39,727 bases of DNA from an uncultured Prevotellaceae bacterium (lineage in GTDB: Bacteria > Bacteroidota > Bacteroidia > Bacteroidales > Bacteroidaceae), in contig CACYQZ010000023.1 in NCBI GenBank assembly GCA_902776665.1, positions 1-39,727 on the forward strand, read 5' to 3'. The notes under the pieces are model-generated. The model ran no database searches, was not told the DNA's origin, and was given only the letters and a program-made list of their open reading frames with translations. Below, in pieces: positions 16,734 through 25,739 of this stretch (positions are counted from its first letter, which is position 1; every line of letters starts with the position of its first letter). The position numbers and the translations under genes are program-made.

Positions 16734-17261
16734 TTATATACTGAGTTTCTGCCGAATTTCCTCGATGCAGGTGGCGATTTTCTCGAAATTGTCCATGCGA
16801 TTGACATCAATGACATGTTGGGCTTGCAGATAGTAGTGTTCGCGCTCGGCGAGTTGTTCGCGAATGAAGTCGAGGGCCTGCTCGGGTGACTTTTCGAGCA
16901 AGAGCGGACGAATGCCCTTGCCGAGCGTCAGATGGTATTGCAGCACCTCGGGCGTGGCCTTCAGGTAGATGGTTTCGGCCTGTTGGTTCATATACGCCAT
17001 GTTGTCGAAGAAGCAGGGCGTGCCTCCGCCGCAGGCAATGACGACGTTTTCGAACTCCGCCACTTCGTGGAGCATGTTGTGTTCGATTTGTCGGAAGCCG
17101 TCTTCGCCTCGCTCGTCGAAAATCTCCTTCACGGTCTTGCGCATCCGCGTGGAAATATACCAGTCGAGGTCGTAGAAGGGAACGCCGAGCGCCTTGGCAA
17201 GTTCCTTGCCGACGGTGGTCTTGCCGGCTCCCATGTAGCCGATGATGATGATTCGAATCAC
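16734..17261 (-). CDS. aroK: Shikimate kinase
   Basis: 175 residues. It phosphorylates shikimate to shikimate 3-phosphate in the chorismate pathway. The start is GTG (17261-17259), overlapping the TGA of topA as GTGA. The Walker A motif is GYMGAGKTT (residues 8-16). The shikimate-binding region DLDWYISTRMRKTVKEIF carries Asp residues, the Arg side is in EDGFRQIE, and the GGG loop is VIACGGGTPCF. The lid arginine region is GKGIRPLLL. The family is clear. The translational overlap suggests it is made in step with topoisomerase I. Confidence 0.93.
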   Translation of the reverse strand: MIRIIIIGYMGAGKTTVGKELAKALGVPFYDLDWYISTRMRKTVKEIFDERGEDGFRQIEHNMLHEVAEFENVVIACGGGTPCFFDNMAYMNQQAETIYLKATPEVLQYHLTLGKGIRPLLLEKSPEQALDFIREQLAEREHYYLQAQHVIDVNRMDNFEKIATCIEEIRQKLSI

Positions 17262-19585
17262 TTTTTCACGATTTTCATGGCCTCGTCGTAACTGAGTTCA
17301 GCGGCGCGGGCATGCAGGTTCTTCGGCAGTCGATAGTTCTTGCCGTCGTAGGCGATGTAGGGGCCGTAGCGACCGTTGAGCACCTCGAGCTTCGGGTCTT
17401 CGGCGAAGGTCTTGAGATGGCGCTTTTCCTCTTGCTGACGCTTCTCTTGGATGAGGGCGACAGACTCGTCGAGCGTGATGGTCATGGGGTCGGAACCCTT
17501 CGGCAGCGACACGAATTTCTTGTCGTGCATGATGTAGGGGCCGAAGCGACCCACGCCGATGACCACGTCTTTCTCCTCGAACTGGCCGACGGTGCGGGGC
17601 AGTTGGAACTGGCCGAGCGCGTCTTCGAGCGTGACGGTTTCCATCGACTTGTCGGTGGGAAGTTGGGCGAAACGGGGTTTTTCCTTGTCGTCGGCTGCAC
17701 CGATTTGCACGACGGGGCCGAAGCGTCCGATTTTCACGAACACGGGTTTTCCGGTTTTCGGGTCGATGCCGAGTTGTCGCTCGCCGGCCTTGTGTTCCGA
17801 ACGCGACTTGATGACTTTCTCAACGGTGGGTTCAAACTGCTTGTAGAACTTCGTCATCATCTGGTTCCAATCGGTTTTTCCTTCGGCGATTTTGTCGAAA
17901 TCTTGCTCGACACGAGCCGTGAAACCGTAGTCCATGATGTCAGGGAAGTATTGAATCAGGAAGTCGTTGACGACGATGCCGATGTCGGTCGGCAGCAGGC
18001 GGCCTTTTTCCGAGCCAGCCATTTCCTTTTTCGTCTTTGTCGTGATTTTCTGACCTTTCAGCGTATCGACGGTAAACTGCCGTTCGTAGCCTTTTTTGTC
18101 GCCTTTCTGGGTGTATTCGCGCTGTTGGATGGTGGAAATCGTGGGCGCGTAGGTCGAAGGACGACCGATGCCGAGTTCTTCGAGTTTGTGGACGAGCGAC
18201 GCCTCGTTGTAGCGCACGGGACCTTGGCTGAAACGCTCGGAGGCGGTGATTTCCTGACGGATGAGAACGTCGTTTTTCTTCATCGCGGGCAACTGAAGCG
18301 TCGATTCGCCTTCGCCCTCGTCGTCGGTCGATTCGCGATAGACTTTCAGGAAACCATCGAATTTCACGACTTCGCCGTTGGCGACGAAAATGGGTGATGG
18401 GTGTTGGGTGGTAGGTGTTGGGTGTTGGGTGTTGGGTGTTGAAATGCCGATTTCGACGGTTGTTTTCTCGATTTCGGCATCCGCCATCTGCGAGGCGGCG
18501 GTGCGCTTCCAAATCAGTTCGTAGAGGCGACGTTCCTGTGCGGTGGCGTCGATGGTTGCCTTGTTCATATAGGTCGGGCGAATGGCCTCGTGCGCTTCCT
18601 GAGCACCTTTCGAACGGGTCTGGAACTTGCGCGGATGGCTGTATTCAGCACCATAGAGGCGCGTGATTTCGTCTTTGCTCGTGCCAATGCAGAGACTCGA
18701 CAGGTTCACCGAGTCGGTACGCATATAGGTGATGTGTCCGCTTTCGTAAAGGCGTTGCGCCACCATCATCGTCTGCGAAACCGTAAAACCGAGTTTGCGG
18801 GCGGCTTCTTGTTGCAGGGTCGAAGTGGTGAAAGGCGGTGCTGGCGTGCGTTTCAAGGGTTTTTTCGTGACACTTTGCACCGTGAATTCGGCATCGCGAC
18901 ACTGCTCGAGGAAGGCCAGTGCCTCGTCGTGGGTCTTGAAACGGGTCGAGAGCGAGGCGGTAATCTCTTGTGGGTTGTCGCCGCTGCCCGAGAGCACGAA
19001 TTTTCCCGTGACGTGGTAGTAGGGTTCGCTCTTGAAGTTTTGGATTTCGCGCTCGCGCTCGACAATCAGTCGCACGGCAACGCTCTGCACACGACCTGCC
19101 GACAGCGCGGGTTTGACTTTGCGCCACAGCACGGGCGAAATTTTGAAGCCCACCAGTCGGTCGAGCACGCGACGAGCCTGCTGCGCGTTCACAAGGTTCA
19201 TGTCGATGTGGCGCGGATGCTCGATGGCGTCGAGAATCGCCGGTTTTGTGATTTCGTGGAAAACAATGCGGTTCGTATTTTTCTCGTCGAGTCCCAGCAC
19301 TTCGCAAAGGTGCCACGAAATGGCTTCTCCCTCGCGGTCTTCATCGCTTGCGAGCCAAACTTTCTCGGCTTTCTTTGCGTTTTGTCGCAGGTCTGCAACG
19401 ATTTTTTTCTTTTCCTCGGGAATTTCGTAGTCGGGCTGCAATGTGCCTGAATCGATACTGATTTCTTTCTTTTTCAAGTCGCGGATGTGGCCGTATGACG
19501 ACATCACCTTGAAATCCTTACCCAAAAAACGCTCGATGGTCTTGGCTTTCGCCGGACTCTCTACGATGACTAAATTTTTCTGCAT
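17258..19585 (-). CDS. topA: DNA topoisomerase I (type IA)
   Basis: 775 residues. It relaxes negative supercoils through a transient 5'-phosphotyrosine link. The Toprim domain is N-terminal: Glu9 in VIVESPAKAKTIERFLG, and the acidic motif DEDREGEAISWHL (about 81-93). The catalytic Tyr287 lies in GHITYMRTDSVNLS. AGRVQSVAVRLIVERE and LGIGRPSTYAPTISTIQQREY are also conserved. The C-terminus carries repeated topoisomerase C-terminal units (GRFGPVVQIG, GRFGPYIMHD, GRYGPYIAYDGKNYRLP) instead of Cys4 zinc fingers. Residues 382-398 (TPNTQHPTPTTQHPSP) are foreign to the family and encoded by a dispersed repeat. It is the first gene of the operon with aroK, speA, the sigma gene and the putative anti-sigma gene. 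Confidence 0.96.
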   Translation of the reverse strand: MQKNLVIVESPAKAKTIERFLGKDFKVMSSYGHIRDLKKKEISIDSGTLQPDYEIPEEKKKIVADLRQNAKKAEKVWLASDEDREGEAISWHLCEVLGLDEKNTNRIVFHEITKPAILDAIEHPRHIDMNLVNAQQARRVLDRLVGFKISPVLWRKVKPALSAGRVQSVAVRLIVEREREIQNFKSEPYYHVTGKFVLSGSGDNPQEITASLSTRFKTHDEALAFLEQCRDAEFTVQSVTKKPLKRTPAPPFTTSTLQQEAARKLGFTVSQTMMVAQRLYESGHITYMRTDSVNLSSLCIGTSKDEITRLYGAEYSHPRKFQTRSKGAQEAHEAIRPTYMNKATIDATAQERRLYELIWKRTAASQMADAEIEKTTVEIGISTPNTQHPTPTTQHPSPIFVANGEVVKFDGFLKVYRESTDDEGEGESTLQLPAMKKNDVLIRQEITASERFSQGPVRYNEASLVHKLEELGIGRPSTYAPTISTIQQREYTQKGDKKGYERQFTVDTLKGQKITTKTKKEMAGSEKGRLLPTDIGIVVNDFLIQYFPDIMDYGFTARVEQDFDKIAEGKTDWNQMMTKFYKQFEPTVEKVIKSRSEHKAGERQLGIDPKTGKPVFVKIGRFGPVVQIGAADDKEKPRFAQLPTDKSMETVTLEDALGQFQLPRTVGQFEEKDVVIGVGRFGPYIMHDKKFVSLPKGSDPMTITLDESVALIQEKRQQEEKRHLKTFAEDPKLEVLNGRYGPYIAYDGKNYRLPKNLHARAAELSYDEAMKIVKK
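18392..18442 (-). repeat. Module D in frame within topA
   Basis: About 51 bases of ACACCCAACACCCAACACC repeats (minus strand) encode residues 382-398, between the catalytic-domain segments ending VEIGI and the conserved FVANGEVVKFDGFLKVY. This is the longest copy of module D apart from that in lpxB. Confidence 0.85.
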
Positions 19586-19646
19586 AATAATGGTATCAAA
19601 CGCGGGAAAAACCCACTTTTTTTAATGAATGTTTCAATTTAGGGCG

Positions 19647-19654
19647 CAAAAGTA
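19647..19654 (-). promoter_or_regulatory. Candidate -7 element of the topA operon
   Basis: On the minus strand this reads TACTTTTG. It lies 61 bases upstream of the topA ATG. No exact -33 TTTG is visible at the right distance. The 150-base gap 19586-19735 otherwise contains only AT-rich DNA. Confidence 0.5.
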
Positions 19655-19735
19655 ATCAAAACTTTTGCTTATACATTATTATATAGTGGTTTTTTCAGTT
19701 TTTTTAAGAAATACGGACGATTTCTGATGAAAAAC

Positions 19736-20737
19736 CTACAGTTGCTTCAGTCGATGGCGACACTGTTCGAGAATGTCGAAAAGTTCGTCGGCCGACTCGG
19801 CGCGAAGCATCGCGATGCGGGTCTGGCGGAAGTCGGGAATGCCTTTGAACACGGGCGAAGCAGCGAGATGGCGGCGGGTGTGAAGAATGCCGCGATATTC
19901 GTTGGAACGGCGTTTTTTCGTGTCGTCTTTCGTGCCTTTCATCTCGCTGATGCGGTCGATGTTGATGAGCAACTGCTCTTTGAGAATGTCAATTTTTTCG
20001 TCGATGGAAAGTTGCTGACGACTGAAAATCCACGGCTGACCGAAGGTGGCGCGACCAATCATCACGGCATCGACGCCGTAGCGGTTGAAAGCGGCCTCAG
20101 CCTCGTCGAGCGAGCGGATGTCGCCGTTGCCGATAATCGGAATGTGGATGCGCGGATGGGCCTTGACCTCGCCGATGAGCGTCCAGTCGGCCTCGCCGGT
20201 GTACATCTGCGAACGCGTGCGACCGTGAATCGTCAGGGCTTGGATGCCACAGTCTTGCAGTTGCTCGGCCAAATCGGTGATGATGAGGTTTTCCGAGTCC
20301 CATCCCAATCGAGTTTTCACCGTCACAGGCGTTTTCACGGCTTTGACCACCTCTCGCGTGATGTCGAGCAACAGCGGAATGTTGCGCAGCATCCCTGCGC
20401 CGGCACCTTTCGACGCGACTTTTTTCACGGGACAGCCGAAATTCAGGTCGATGATGTCGGGATGGGCTTCGTTTTCGACGATTTGCGCCGCCTCGACCAT
20501 TTGCGGCACGTCGCGACCGTAAATCTGGATGCCAACGGGTCGTTCCTCGTCGCTGATGGTGAGTTTGCTGACGGTCGATTTCACCGAGCGAACCAACGCC
20601 TCTGCCGACACAAATTCGGTATAGACCATCGCCGCACCGAAACGCTTGCAGAGATGGCGGAACCCGATGTCGGTCACGTCCTCCATCGGTGCCAGAAACA
20701 GCGGTCGTTCACCAAAATCAATCGTACCAATTTTCAT
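19736..20737 (-). CDS. dusB: tRNA-dihydrouridine synthase (Dus family)
   Basis: 333 residues. It reduces uridines in the tRNA D-loop using FMN and NAD(P)H. The TIM-barrel start binds FMN (FLAPMEDVTDIGFRHLCKRFGA). Cys102 in DIIDLNFGCPVKKVASKGAGAG is the catalytic cysteine. TVKTRLGWD, QALTIHGRTRSQMYTGEADW and IPIIGNGDI...GVDAVMIGRATFGQPWIF complete the fold. It resembles the DusB branch (nifR3-like), though the exact target uridine cannot be read from sequence. It lies 52 bases downstream of the DEAD-box helicase gene on the same strand, with a module E repeat between them. Confidence 0.9.
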   Translation of the reverse strand: MKIGTIDFGERPLFLAPMEDVTDIGFRHLCKRFGAAMVYTEFVSAEALVRSVKSTVSKLTISDEERPVGIQIYGRDVPQMVEAAQIVENEAHPDIIDLNFGCPVKKVASKGAGAGMLRNIPLLLDITREVVKAVKTPVTVKTRLGWDSENLIITDLAEQLQDCGIQALTIHGRTRSQMYTGEADWTLIGEVKAHPRIHIPIIGNGDIRSLDEAEAAFNRYGVDAVMIGRATFGQPWIFSRQQLSIDEKIDILKEQLLINIDRISEMKGTKDDTKKRRSNEYRGILHTRRHLAASPVFKGIPDFRQTRIAMLRAESADELFDILEQCRHRLKQL

Positions 20738-20740
20738 TTT

Positions 20741-20812
20741 TTACTCCCTTTACTCCTTACTCCCCAACTCCTTTCATTCTTTCACTTTTTCACCTTTTTA
20801 CCTTTTTACCTT
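20741..20812 (-). repeat. Module E and GGTAAAAA repeats between the helicase and dus genes
   Basis: On the minus strand this reads GGTAAAAAGGTAAAAAGGTG, then GGAGTTGGGGAGTAAGGAGT units. The last codons and the TGA stop of the helicase gene (20790-20792) lie inside the GGTAAAAA part, so the repeat supplies the C-terminal KKVKR residues. Confidence 0.75.
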
Positions 20813-22820
20813 TCCTCGGCTTCCTCAGCGCCCAACCATCCTCCGAAAAGTCGGGTTCATCGCCCTTGAAATCCCATTTTTTCGGTTTCATCAGTTCGCG
20901 CCAGTCGCCCGTCGGAGCCGAAAAATCATCGATGAACCGTCGGTCGCCGTGCGAAGCAGTAGGCAAATCGCGCTTTTTTGACGACTTTCGAGGTTTTTGC
21001 CAACCTCCACCCGTGAAATCTTTCGGATAGGCTTTTCCGAAGTCCTTCGAACCTTTTCGGTCGTTGGCTCTCGATGAATTTTTCGATTTTTTGGTGTCTT
21101 TCGGCGCATCCTTCGGCGATTTTTCGTCAGCGGGATTGCATCTGACCTCCCGACCTTTATACATTGTTCCCGTCAGCGAGTCCATCACGTGCTGCGCGTC
21201 CTGCGTCGGCACTTCAAAATAGCTGAATTTCGAGAAAAGGTCGATGTGGCCCACCGCCTGCCGACCGCCCACACGACGGTTCAGCATCTGCATCACCTCG
21301 CCCGGATAGAAACCGTCGGCTTTTCCGAGGTTGATAAAGAGGCGCGTATAGCCTTTTTCGGGCTTTCTCGCACCGCCTTTTTTCCTTTTTTCGCCTTCCT
21401 CCTTCCGCGACGACGACGGCTTTTCGATTTCGGGCGCGTCGGCGTAGTAGGCGAGGAATCGACCGAATGTCATCGACACGATTTTCTTGATAAGGTCTTC
21501 TTTATCGACATACTCGAAATGGCGGTTGATTTCCTGCATAAACGGCGCAATCTGCTCTTCATCGACATCGACTTTCTCGATTTTGTCCATTGCTCGATAG
21601 AGTTGCTTCGTACAGATTTCCTGCGGCGTGGGCAGTGTTCCGTCGATGAAATCCTTGCCGATTTCCTTCACGATTTGGCGCACCTTATGTTTTTCGCGCG
21701 TGTGGATGATGCTGATGGACGTGCCTTTCTTGCCGGCACGACCCGTTCGACCCGAGCGGTGGGTGTAGTTTTCAATGTCGTCGGGCAGTCCGTAGTTGAT
21801 GACGTGCGTCAGGTCATCGACATCGAGCCCACGCGCTGCCACGTCGGTCGCCACGAGCAGTTGCACGGTGTGCTGACGGAATTTCTGCATCGTCAGGTCG
21901 CGCTGGTCTTGCGAGAGGTCGCCGTGCAGTGCCTCGGCGTTGTAGCCGTCTTTGATGAGTTTGTCGGCGATTTCCTGCGTCTCGACCTTCGTGCGACAGA
22001 AAATAATCGCGAAAATGCGCGGATGGAAATCGACGATTCGCTTCAGGGCGAGGTATTTGTCCTTCGCGTTCACGAGATAATAGATGTGGTTCACGTGCTC
22101 GGCGCCCTCGTTGCGGCTGCCGATGACGATTTCGCGGTGGTTGTGAAGGTAGGTTTTGGCAATTCGTTCGATTTCGCGGCTCATCGTCGCTGAGAACATC
22201 AGCGTGTTGCGCTCCTTCGGCAGATGCTCGAAAATCTCGTTGATACTCTCCGAGAAGCCCATGTTCAGCATTTCGTCGGCCTCGTCGAGCACGACCTTAT
22301 GCACGTTGCTCAAATCGGCCTTTTTGCGATTGACAAGGTCGATGAGACGGCCCGGCGTCGCGACGATGATTTGCGCTCCGCGCTCCAGCGACCGCATTTG
22401 CTGCACAATCGACGTACCGCCATAGACGGGCACGATGTGCACGCCCGACAGGTATTTCGCGAAGTCTTTCAGGTCGTCGCTGATTTGCAGACAGAGTTCG
22501 CGTGTCGGACTCAGAATCAGCGCCTGCGTCTGTCGGTTGTCGGTGTCGAGCGTCTGCAAGAGAGGAATGCCGAAGGCAGCAGTCTTGCCTGTGCCCGTCT
22601 GTGCGAGGGCGATGAGGTCAGATGCCCCCTCCAAACCATTTTCCGAAGGAGAGGCTTCAAGTTCGTTGCTCCCCTCTCCTTCTGGGGAGGGGCTGGGGGT
22701 GTGGCTACCTAACAAATACGGAATCACCTGCTCCTGCACAGGCATAGGCTGTTCGAAGCCCAATCCGCTGATGGCGCGTCGAATCTGTTCGCTCACGCCA
22801 AGTTCTTCAAATGTTTTCAA
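20790..22820 (-). CDS. DEAD-box RNA helicase with DbpA-type RNA-binding domain (CsdA/DeaD-like)
   Basis: 676 residues. It unwinds RNA with ATP, probably in ribosome assembly or RNA turnover. The Q motif region is at 1-36 (FEELGVSEQIRRAISGLGFEQPMPVQEQVIPYLL). The Walker A motif is AQTGTGKTA (73-81), PTREL about 105-109, DEAD 179-182, SAT (MFSATM) about 204-209, and HRSGRTGRAGKKG near 350. A DbpA-like RNA-binding domain lies at about 500-570 (YTRLFINLGKADGFYPGEVMQMLN). The last 100 residues are a basic, disordered tail. Residues 38-67 (TPSPSPEGEG...LEGASD) interrupt the normally short link between the Q motif and motif I, and come from a dispersed G/C repeat. The dus gene follows. Confidence 0.93.
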   Translation of the reverse strand: MKTFEELGVSEQIRRAISGLGFEQPMPVQEQVIPYLLGSHTPSPSPEGEGSNELEASPSENGLEGASDLIALAQTGTGKTAAFGIPLLQTLDTDNRQTQALILSPTRELCLQISDDLKDFAKYLSGVHIVPVYGGTSIVQQMRSLERGAQIIVATPGRLIDLVNRKKADLSNVHKVVLDEADEMLNMGFSESINEIFEHLPKERNTLMFSATMSREIERIAKTYLHNHREIVIGSRNEGAEHVNHIYYLVNAKDKYLALKRIVDFHPRIFAIIFCRTKVETQEIADKLIKDGYNAEALHGDLSQDQRDLTMQKFRQHTVQLLVATDVAARGLDVDDLTHVINYGLPDDIENYTHRSGRTGRAGKKGTSISIIHTREKHKVRQIVKEIGKDFIDGTLPTPQEICTKQLYRAMDKIEKVDVDEEQIAPFMQEINRHFEYVDKEDLIKKIVSMTFGRFLAYYADAPEIEKPSSSRKEEGEKRKKGGARKPEKGYTRLFINLGKADGFYPGEVMQMLNRRVGGRQAVGHIDLFSKFSYFEVPTQDAQHVMDSLTGTMYKGREVRCNPADEKSPKDAPKDTKKSKNSSRANDRKGSKDFGKAYPKDFTGGGWQKPRKSSKKRDLPTASHGDRRFIDDFSAPTGDWRELMKPKKWDFKGDEPDFSEDGWALRKPRKGKKVKR
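22620..22709 (-). repeat. Module C-type repeat in frame within the DEAD helicase gene
   Basis: About 90 bases with AGCCCCTCCCCAGAAGGAGA (minus strand) and a second related half encode residues 38-67. This copy is read in the opposite orientation to the lpxB copy (PSPEGEG instead of SPFGEGRG), so the module tolerates both orientations inside genes. Confidence 0.8.
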
Positions 22821-22847
22821 TGTGGAAAAAGTTTTTTATTTCGGGTG

Positions 22848-22855
22848 CAAAGGTA
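22848..22855 (-). promoter_or_regulatory. Candidate -7 element of the DEAD helicase gene
   Basis: On the minus strand this reads TACCTTTG, an exact TAnnTTTG match. It lies 27 bases before the ATG at 22820. The -33 element is unclear. Confidence 0.55.
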
Positions 22856-22872
22856 CGAATTTCTTTACGAAA

Positions 22873-22904
22873 TTTGTGAATTTCAAAAAGAATTTTTACC
22901 TTTG
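22873..22904 (+). promoter_or_regulatory. Promoter of the SpmA/SpmB-like gene, nearly leaderless
   Basis: TTTG at 22873-22876 and TACCTTTG at 22897-22904 are exactly 20 bases apart, an ideal Bacteroidetes promoter. Transcription would begin around 22909-22911, while the ATG is at 22913. The mRNA would then have almost no leader. Confidence 0.75.
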
Positions 22905-22912
22905 CGACCATT

Positions 22913-24193
22913 ATGGTACTGAATTACATTTGGATTGCATTTTTTTTGATAGCATTCGGCATTGCGCTGATTCGATTGGTGTTTTTCGGCGACACGGAGG
23001 TGTTTCCTGCGTTGATGAACTCGACGTTCGACTCGTCGAAAAACGCGTTTGAAATCTCGCTCGGACTGACGGGAATGCTTGCGCTGTGGCTCGGCGTGAT
23101 GAAAATCGGCGAGCGCGGTGGTGTAGTGAACCTGTTGGCGCGGCTGTTGTCGCCCATTTTCACGAAACTGTTTCCCGACATTCCGAAGGGTCACCCTGCG
23201 ACGGGCAGTATTTTTATGAATATCGCCGCGAATATGCTCGGACTCGACAATGCCGCTACGCCGCTCGGACTGAAGGCGATGGAGCAATTGAACGAGATTA
23301 AGGATGAAAGAATCAGGATGAAGGCTGGGTTGAGCGAGGCCGAAACCGAACGACTACGACTGACGGCCTCGAACCCGATGATTATGTTCCTCGTGTTGAA
23401 TACGTCGGGCCTGACGCTCGTTCCCGTGTCGATTCTGGCCTATCGTTCCCAGATGGGTGCGGCGCAACCCACCGACGTTTTTGTGCCGATTCTCTTGGCG
23501 ACATTCTTCGCGACATTGGCGGGTATCATCGTCACGTCGCTCTATCAGCGCATCAATTTGCTGAACCGCACGATGCTGCTGACGATGTTGGGCGTGAGTG
23601 CCGTCGTGGCAGCGATTATCTGGGGTTTCAGCCGTCTCGATTCGGCGATGATGAACACGGTGAGCATTTCCACCGCGTCGATTCTGCTGATGGTGATTAT
23701 CGTCGGTTTCATCGTGGCTGCGATGCGGAAAAAGGTGAATGTCTATGACGCTTTCATCGAGGGCGCGAAAGAAGGTTTCACGACCGCTGTGCGAATCATT
23801 CCCTATCTCGTCGCTATCCTCGTCGCCATCGCTGTTTTCCGTGCTTCGGGAGCGATGGATGCGCTGATGGACGGCATCAAGTGGTGCATCAACCTGACGG
23901 GTGCGAACGCCGAGTTTGTCGATGCGCTGCCGACGGCGATTATGAAGCCGCTTTCGGGCAGTGGCGCACGTGGAATGATGGTCGATGCGATGACGCAGTA
24001 CGGTGCCGATTCGTTTGTGGGCCGATTGTCGTGCATTTTCCAAGGCAGCACCGACACGACCTTCTACATTCTCGCTGTCTATTTCGGTTCTGTCGGCATT
24101 CGCTACACGCGCCACGCCGTTGCCTGCGGCCTTCTGGCTGATTTGGCAGGAATTGTTTCGGCCATCTTTATTGCTTATATGTTCTTTGGATAA
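22913..24193 (+). CDS. Fused SpmA/SpmB-like nucleoside-recognition (Gate) domain membrane protein
   Basis: 426 residues with about ten hydrophobic segments. The N-terminal half (about 1-200) resembles SpmA: SLGLTGMLALWLGVMKIGERGGVV, PDIPKGHPATGSIFMNIAANMLGLDNAATPLGLKAME. The C-terminal half (about 205-426) resembles SpmB: AFIEGAKEGFTTAVRIIPYLVAILVAIAVFRASGAMD, IMKPLSGSGARGMMVDAM, FQGSTDTTFYILAVYFGSVGI. In Bacillus the two are separate spore-maturation proteins. In non-sporing Bacteroidetes the fused form is common and its substrate is unknown; the Gate domains suggest a transporter. The start is set by the promoter immediately upstream and by the first membrane helix at residue 5. The flippase gene follows after six bases. 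Confidence 0.88.
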   Translation: MVLNYIWIAFFLIAFGIALIRLVFFGDTEVFPALMNSTFDSSKNAFEISLGLTGMLALWLGVMKIGERGGVVNLLARLLSPIFTKLFPDIPKGHPATGSIFMNIAANMLGLDNAATPLGLKAMEQLNEIKDERIRMKAGLSEAETERLRLTASNPMIMFLVLNTSGLTLVPVSILAYRSQMGAAQPTDVFVPILLATFFATLAGIIVTSLYQRINLLNRTMLLTMLGVSAVVAAIIWGFSRLDSAMMNTVSISTASILLMVIIVGFIVAAMRKKVNVYDAFIEGAKEGFTTAVRIIPYLVAILVAIAVFRASGAMDALMDGIKWCINLTGANAEFVDALPTAIMKPLSGSGARGMMVDAMTQYGADSFVGRLSCIFQGSTDTTFYILAVYFGSVGIRYTRHAVACGLLADLAGIVSAIFIAYMFFG

Positions 24194-24199
24194 TCGACT

Positions 24200-25654
24200 A
24201 TGGCAAATATAAAATCCTTAGCCCGCGACACTGCCATCTACGGCTTGTCGAGCATCGTCGGACGCTTTCTGAACTACCTGCTCGTACCGATTTACACGCA
24301 GAAAATGTCGGTAGAGAGCGGCGAATACGGTGTTATCACCAATGTTTATGCCTATGTGGCACTGCTGCTCGTCATTCTGACCTACGGAATGGAGACGACC
24401 TTCTTCCGCTTCGCCAACAAACAAGACGAAAATCCCGAAAAAGTCTATTCGACCGCGCTCTGGACGGTGGGAGCGACCTCGCTGCTGTTCGTCGTCGTCA
24501 CGATGCTCAACCTGCAACCCATCGCCAACCTGATGCAATACGGCGACCACCCCGACTACATCGCCTGTATGTTCACCGTCGTCGCCATCGACGCATTCCA
24601 GTGCATTCTCTTCGCCTATTTGCGCTACCAGAAACGACCGATTAAGTTCGCCGCGCTGAAGTTGCTGTTCATCTTCGTGAGCATTATGCTCAACCTGATT
24701 TACTATGTCGTGATGGGTGGAAAAGACGCTGCCACAGCCTTCTACATCAACCTGTTCTGCACCTCGGCGATTACCTTCTTTTTCTGGAAGGAAATGCAGG
24801 GATTCCGCCACGGTTTCGACGCAAAACTGCTGAAACGGATGCTGCGCTACGCCTGGCCGATTCTCGTGCTCGGCATCGCGGGCATCCTCAACCAAACCGC
24901 CGACAAAATGCTGTTTCCCTACCTCTATCGCGAGGCCGACATGAAACAGCAACTCGCCATCTACGGCGCCGTTTTCAAGATTGCGATGATTATGGCGATG
25001 ATTACGCAGGCTTTCCGCTTCGCCTACGAACCCATTGTTTTCGGCAAGTCGCAAGACAAAGATTCAAAGGAATACCTCGCCATGGCGATGAAATATTTCC
25101 TGATTTTCACGCTGTTGGCCTTCCTCGTGGTTGTCGCCTACATCGACCTGCTGAAACTGCTCATCGGAAGCGACTACTGGGTCGGACTGCGCGTCGTTCC
25201 CATCGTCATGGCTGCCGAGATTATGATGGGCGTCTATTTCAACCTGTCGTTTTGGTATAAACTCATCGACAAAACCATTTGGGGAGCCATTTTCTCGGGC
25301 ATTGGCTGTGCCGTGCTCTTCGCTGTGAACATTCTGTTTGTGCCGCGCTACGGCTATATCGCTTGTGCGTGGGGCGGCTTTGCGGGCTACCTCACGGCGA
25401 TGCTGCTGAGTTATATCGTCGGCCAAAAATACTACCCCATCGCCTATCCGCTCAAGTCGATGGTCGTCTATGTCGCCATTGCCGCCCTTTTCTCGGTTTT
25501 GATGATGTTGGGACGCGAACATCTTCCCGTCTGGGCATCCATCATTCTGAACACCGCGATTCTCGGGGCTTTCGCCGCGCATATCGTCCATCACGATTTG
25601 CCTTTGGAAAAGTTGCCCGTCGTCAGAAATTATATTAAAAAGAAAAAAAATTGA
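24200..25654 (+). CDS. Polysaccharide or lipid-linked oligosaccharide flippase (MATE/Wzx-like)
   Basis: 484 residues with 12-14 predicted membrane segments. The N-terminus (SLARDTAIYGLSSIVGRFLNYLLVPIYTQKMS) and EYGVITNVYAYVALLLVILTYGMETTFFRF are typical of the polysaccharide biosynthesis (PST) branch of the MOP exporter superfamily. The C-terminus is basic. Such proteins flip undecaprenyl-linked sugars across the inner membrane. No glycosyltransferases are nearby, so the cargo cannot be assigned. Its start lies six bases after the SpmAB-like stop, which suggests one operon, though the functional link is not obvious. Confidence 0.88.
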   Translation: MANIKSLARDTAIYGLSSIVGRFLNYLLVPIYTQKMSVESGEYGVITNVYAYVALLLVILTYGMETTFFRFANKQDENPEKVYSTALWTVGATSLLFVVVTMLNLQPIANLMQYGDHPDYIACMFTVVAIDAFQCILFAYLRYQKRPIKFAALKLLFIFVSIMLNLIYYVVMGGKDAATAFYINLFCTSAITFFFWKEMQGFRHGFDAKLLKRMLRYAWPILVLGIAGILNQTADKMLFPYLYREADMKQQLAIYGAVFKIAMIMAMITQAFRFAYEPIVFGKSQDKDSKEYLAMAMKYFLIFTLLAFLVVVAYIDLLKLLIGSDYWVGLRVVPIVMAAEIMMGVYFNLSFWYKLIDKTIWGAIFSGIGCAVLFAVNILFVPRYGYIACAWGGFAGYLTAMLLSYIVGQKYYPIAYPLKSMVVYVAIAALFSVLMMLGREHLPVWASIILNTAILGAFAAHIVHHDLPLEKLPVVRNYIKKKKN

Positions 25655-25696
25655 CGTAAAATCGACAGAAAAAGGCTCTTTTTCATAAAAATACCG

Positions 25697-25704
25697 TAAT
25701 TTTG
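25697..25704 (+). promoter_or_regulatory. Candidate -7 element of the S46 peptidase gene
   Basis: TAATTTTG matches TAnnTTTG. It is 35 bases before the ATG at 25740. The -33 region (GCTCTTTTTC) is only a partial match. Confidence 0.5.
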
Positions 25705-25739
25705 CAGCATAGAAATTATTTAACAATTCAAAAAACAAT

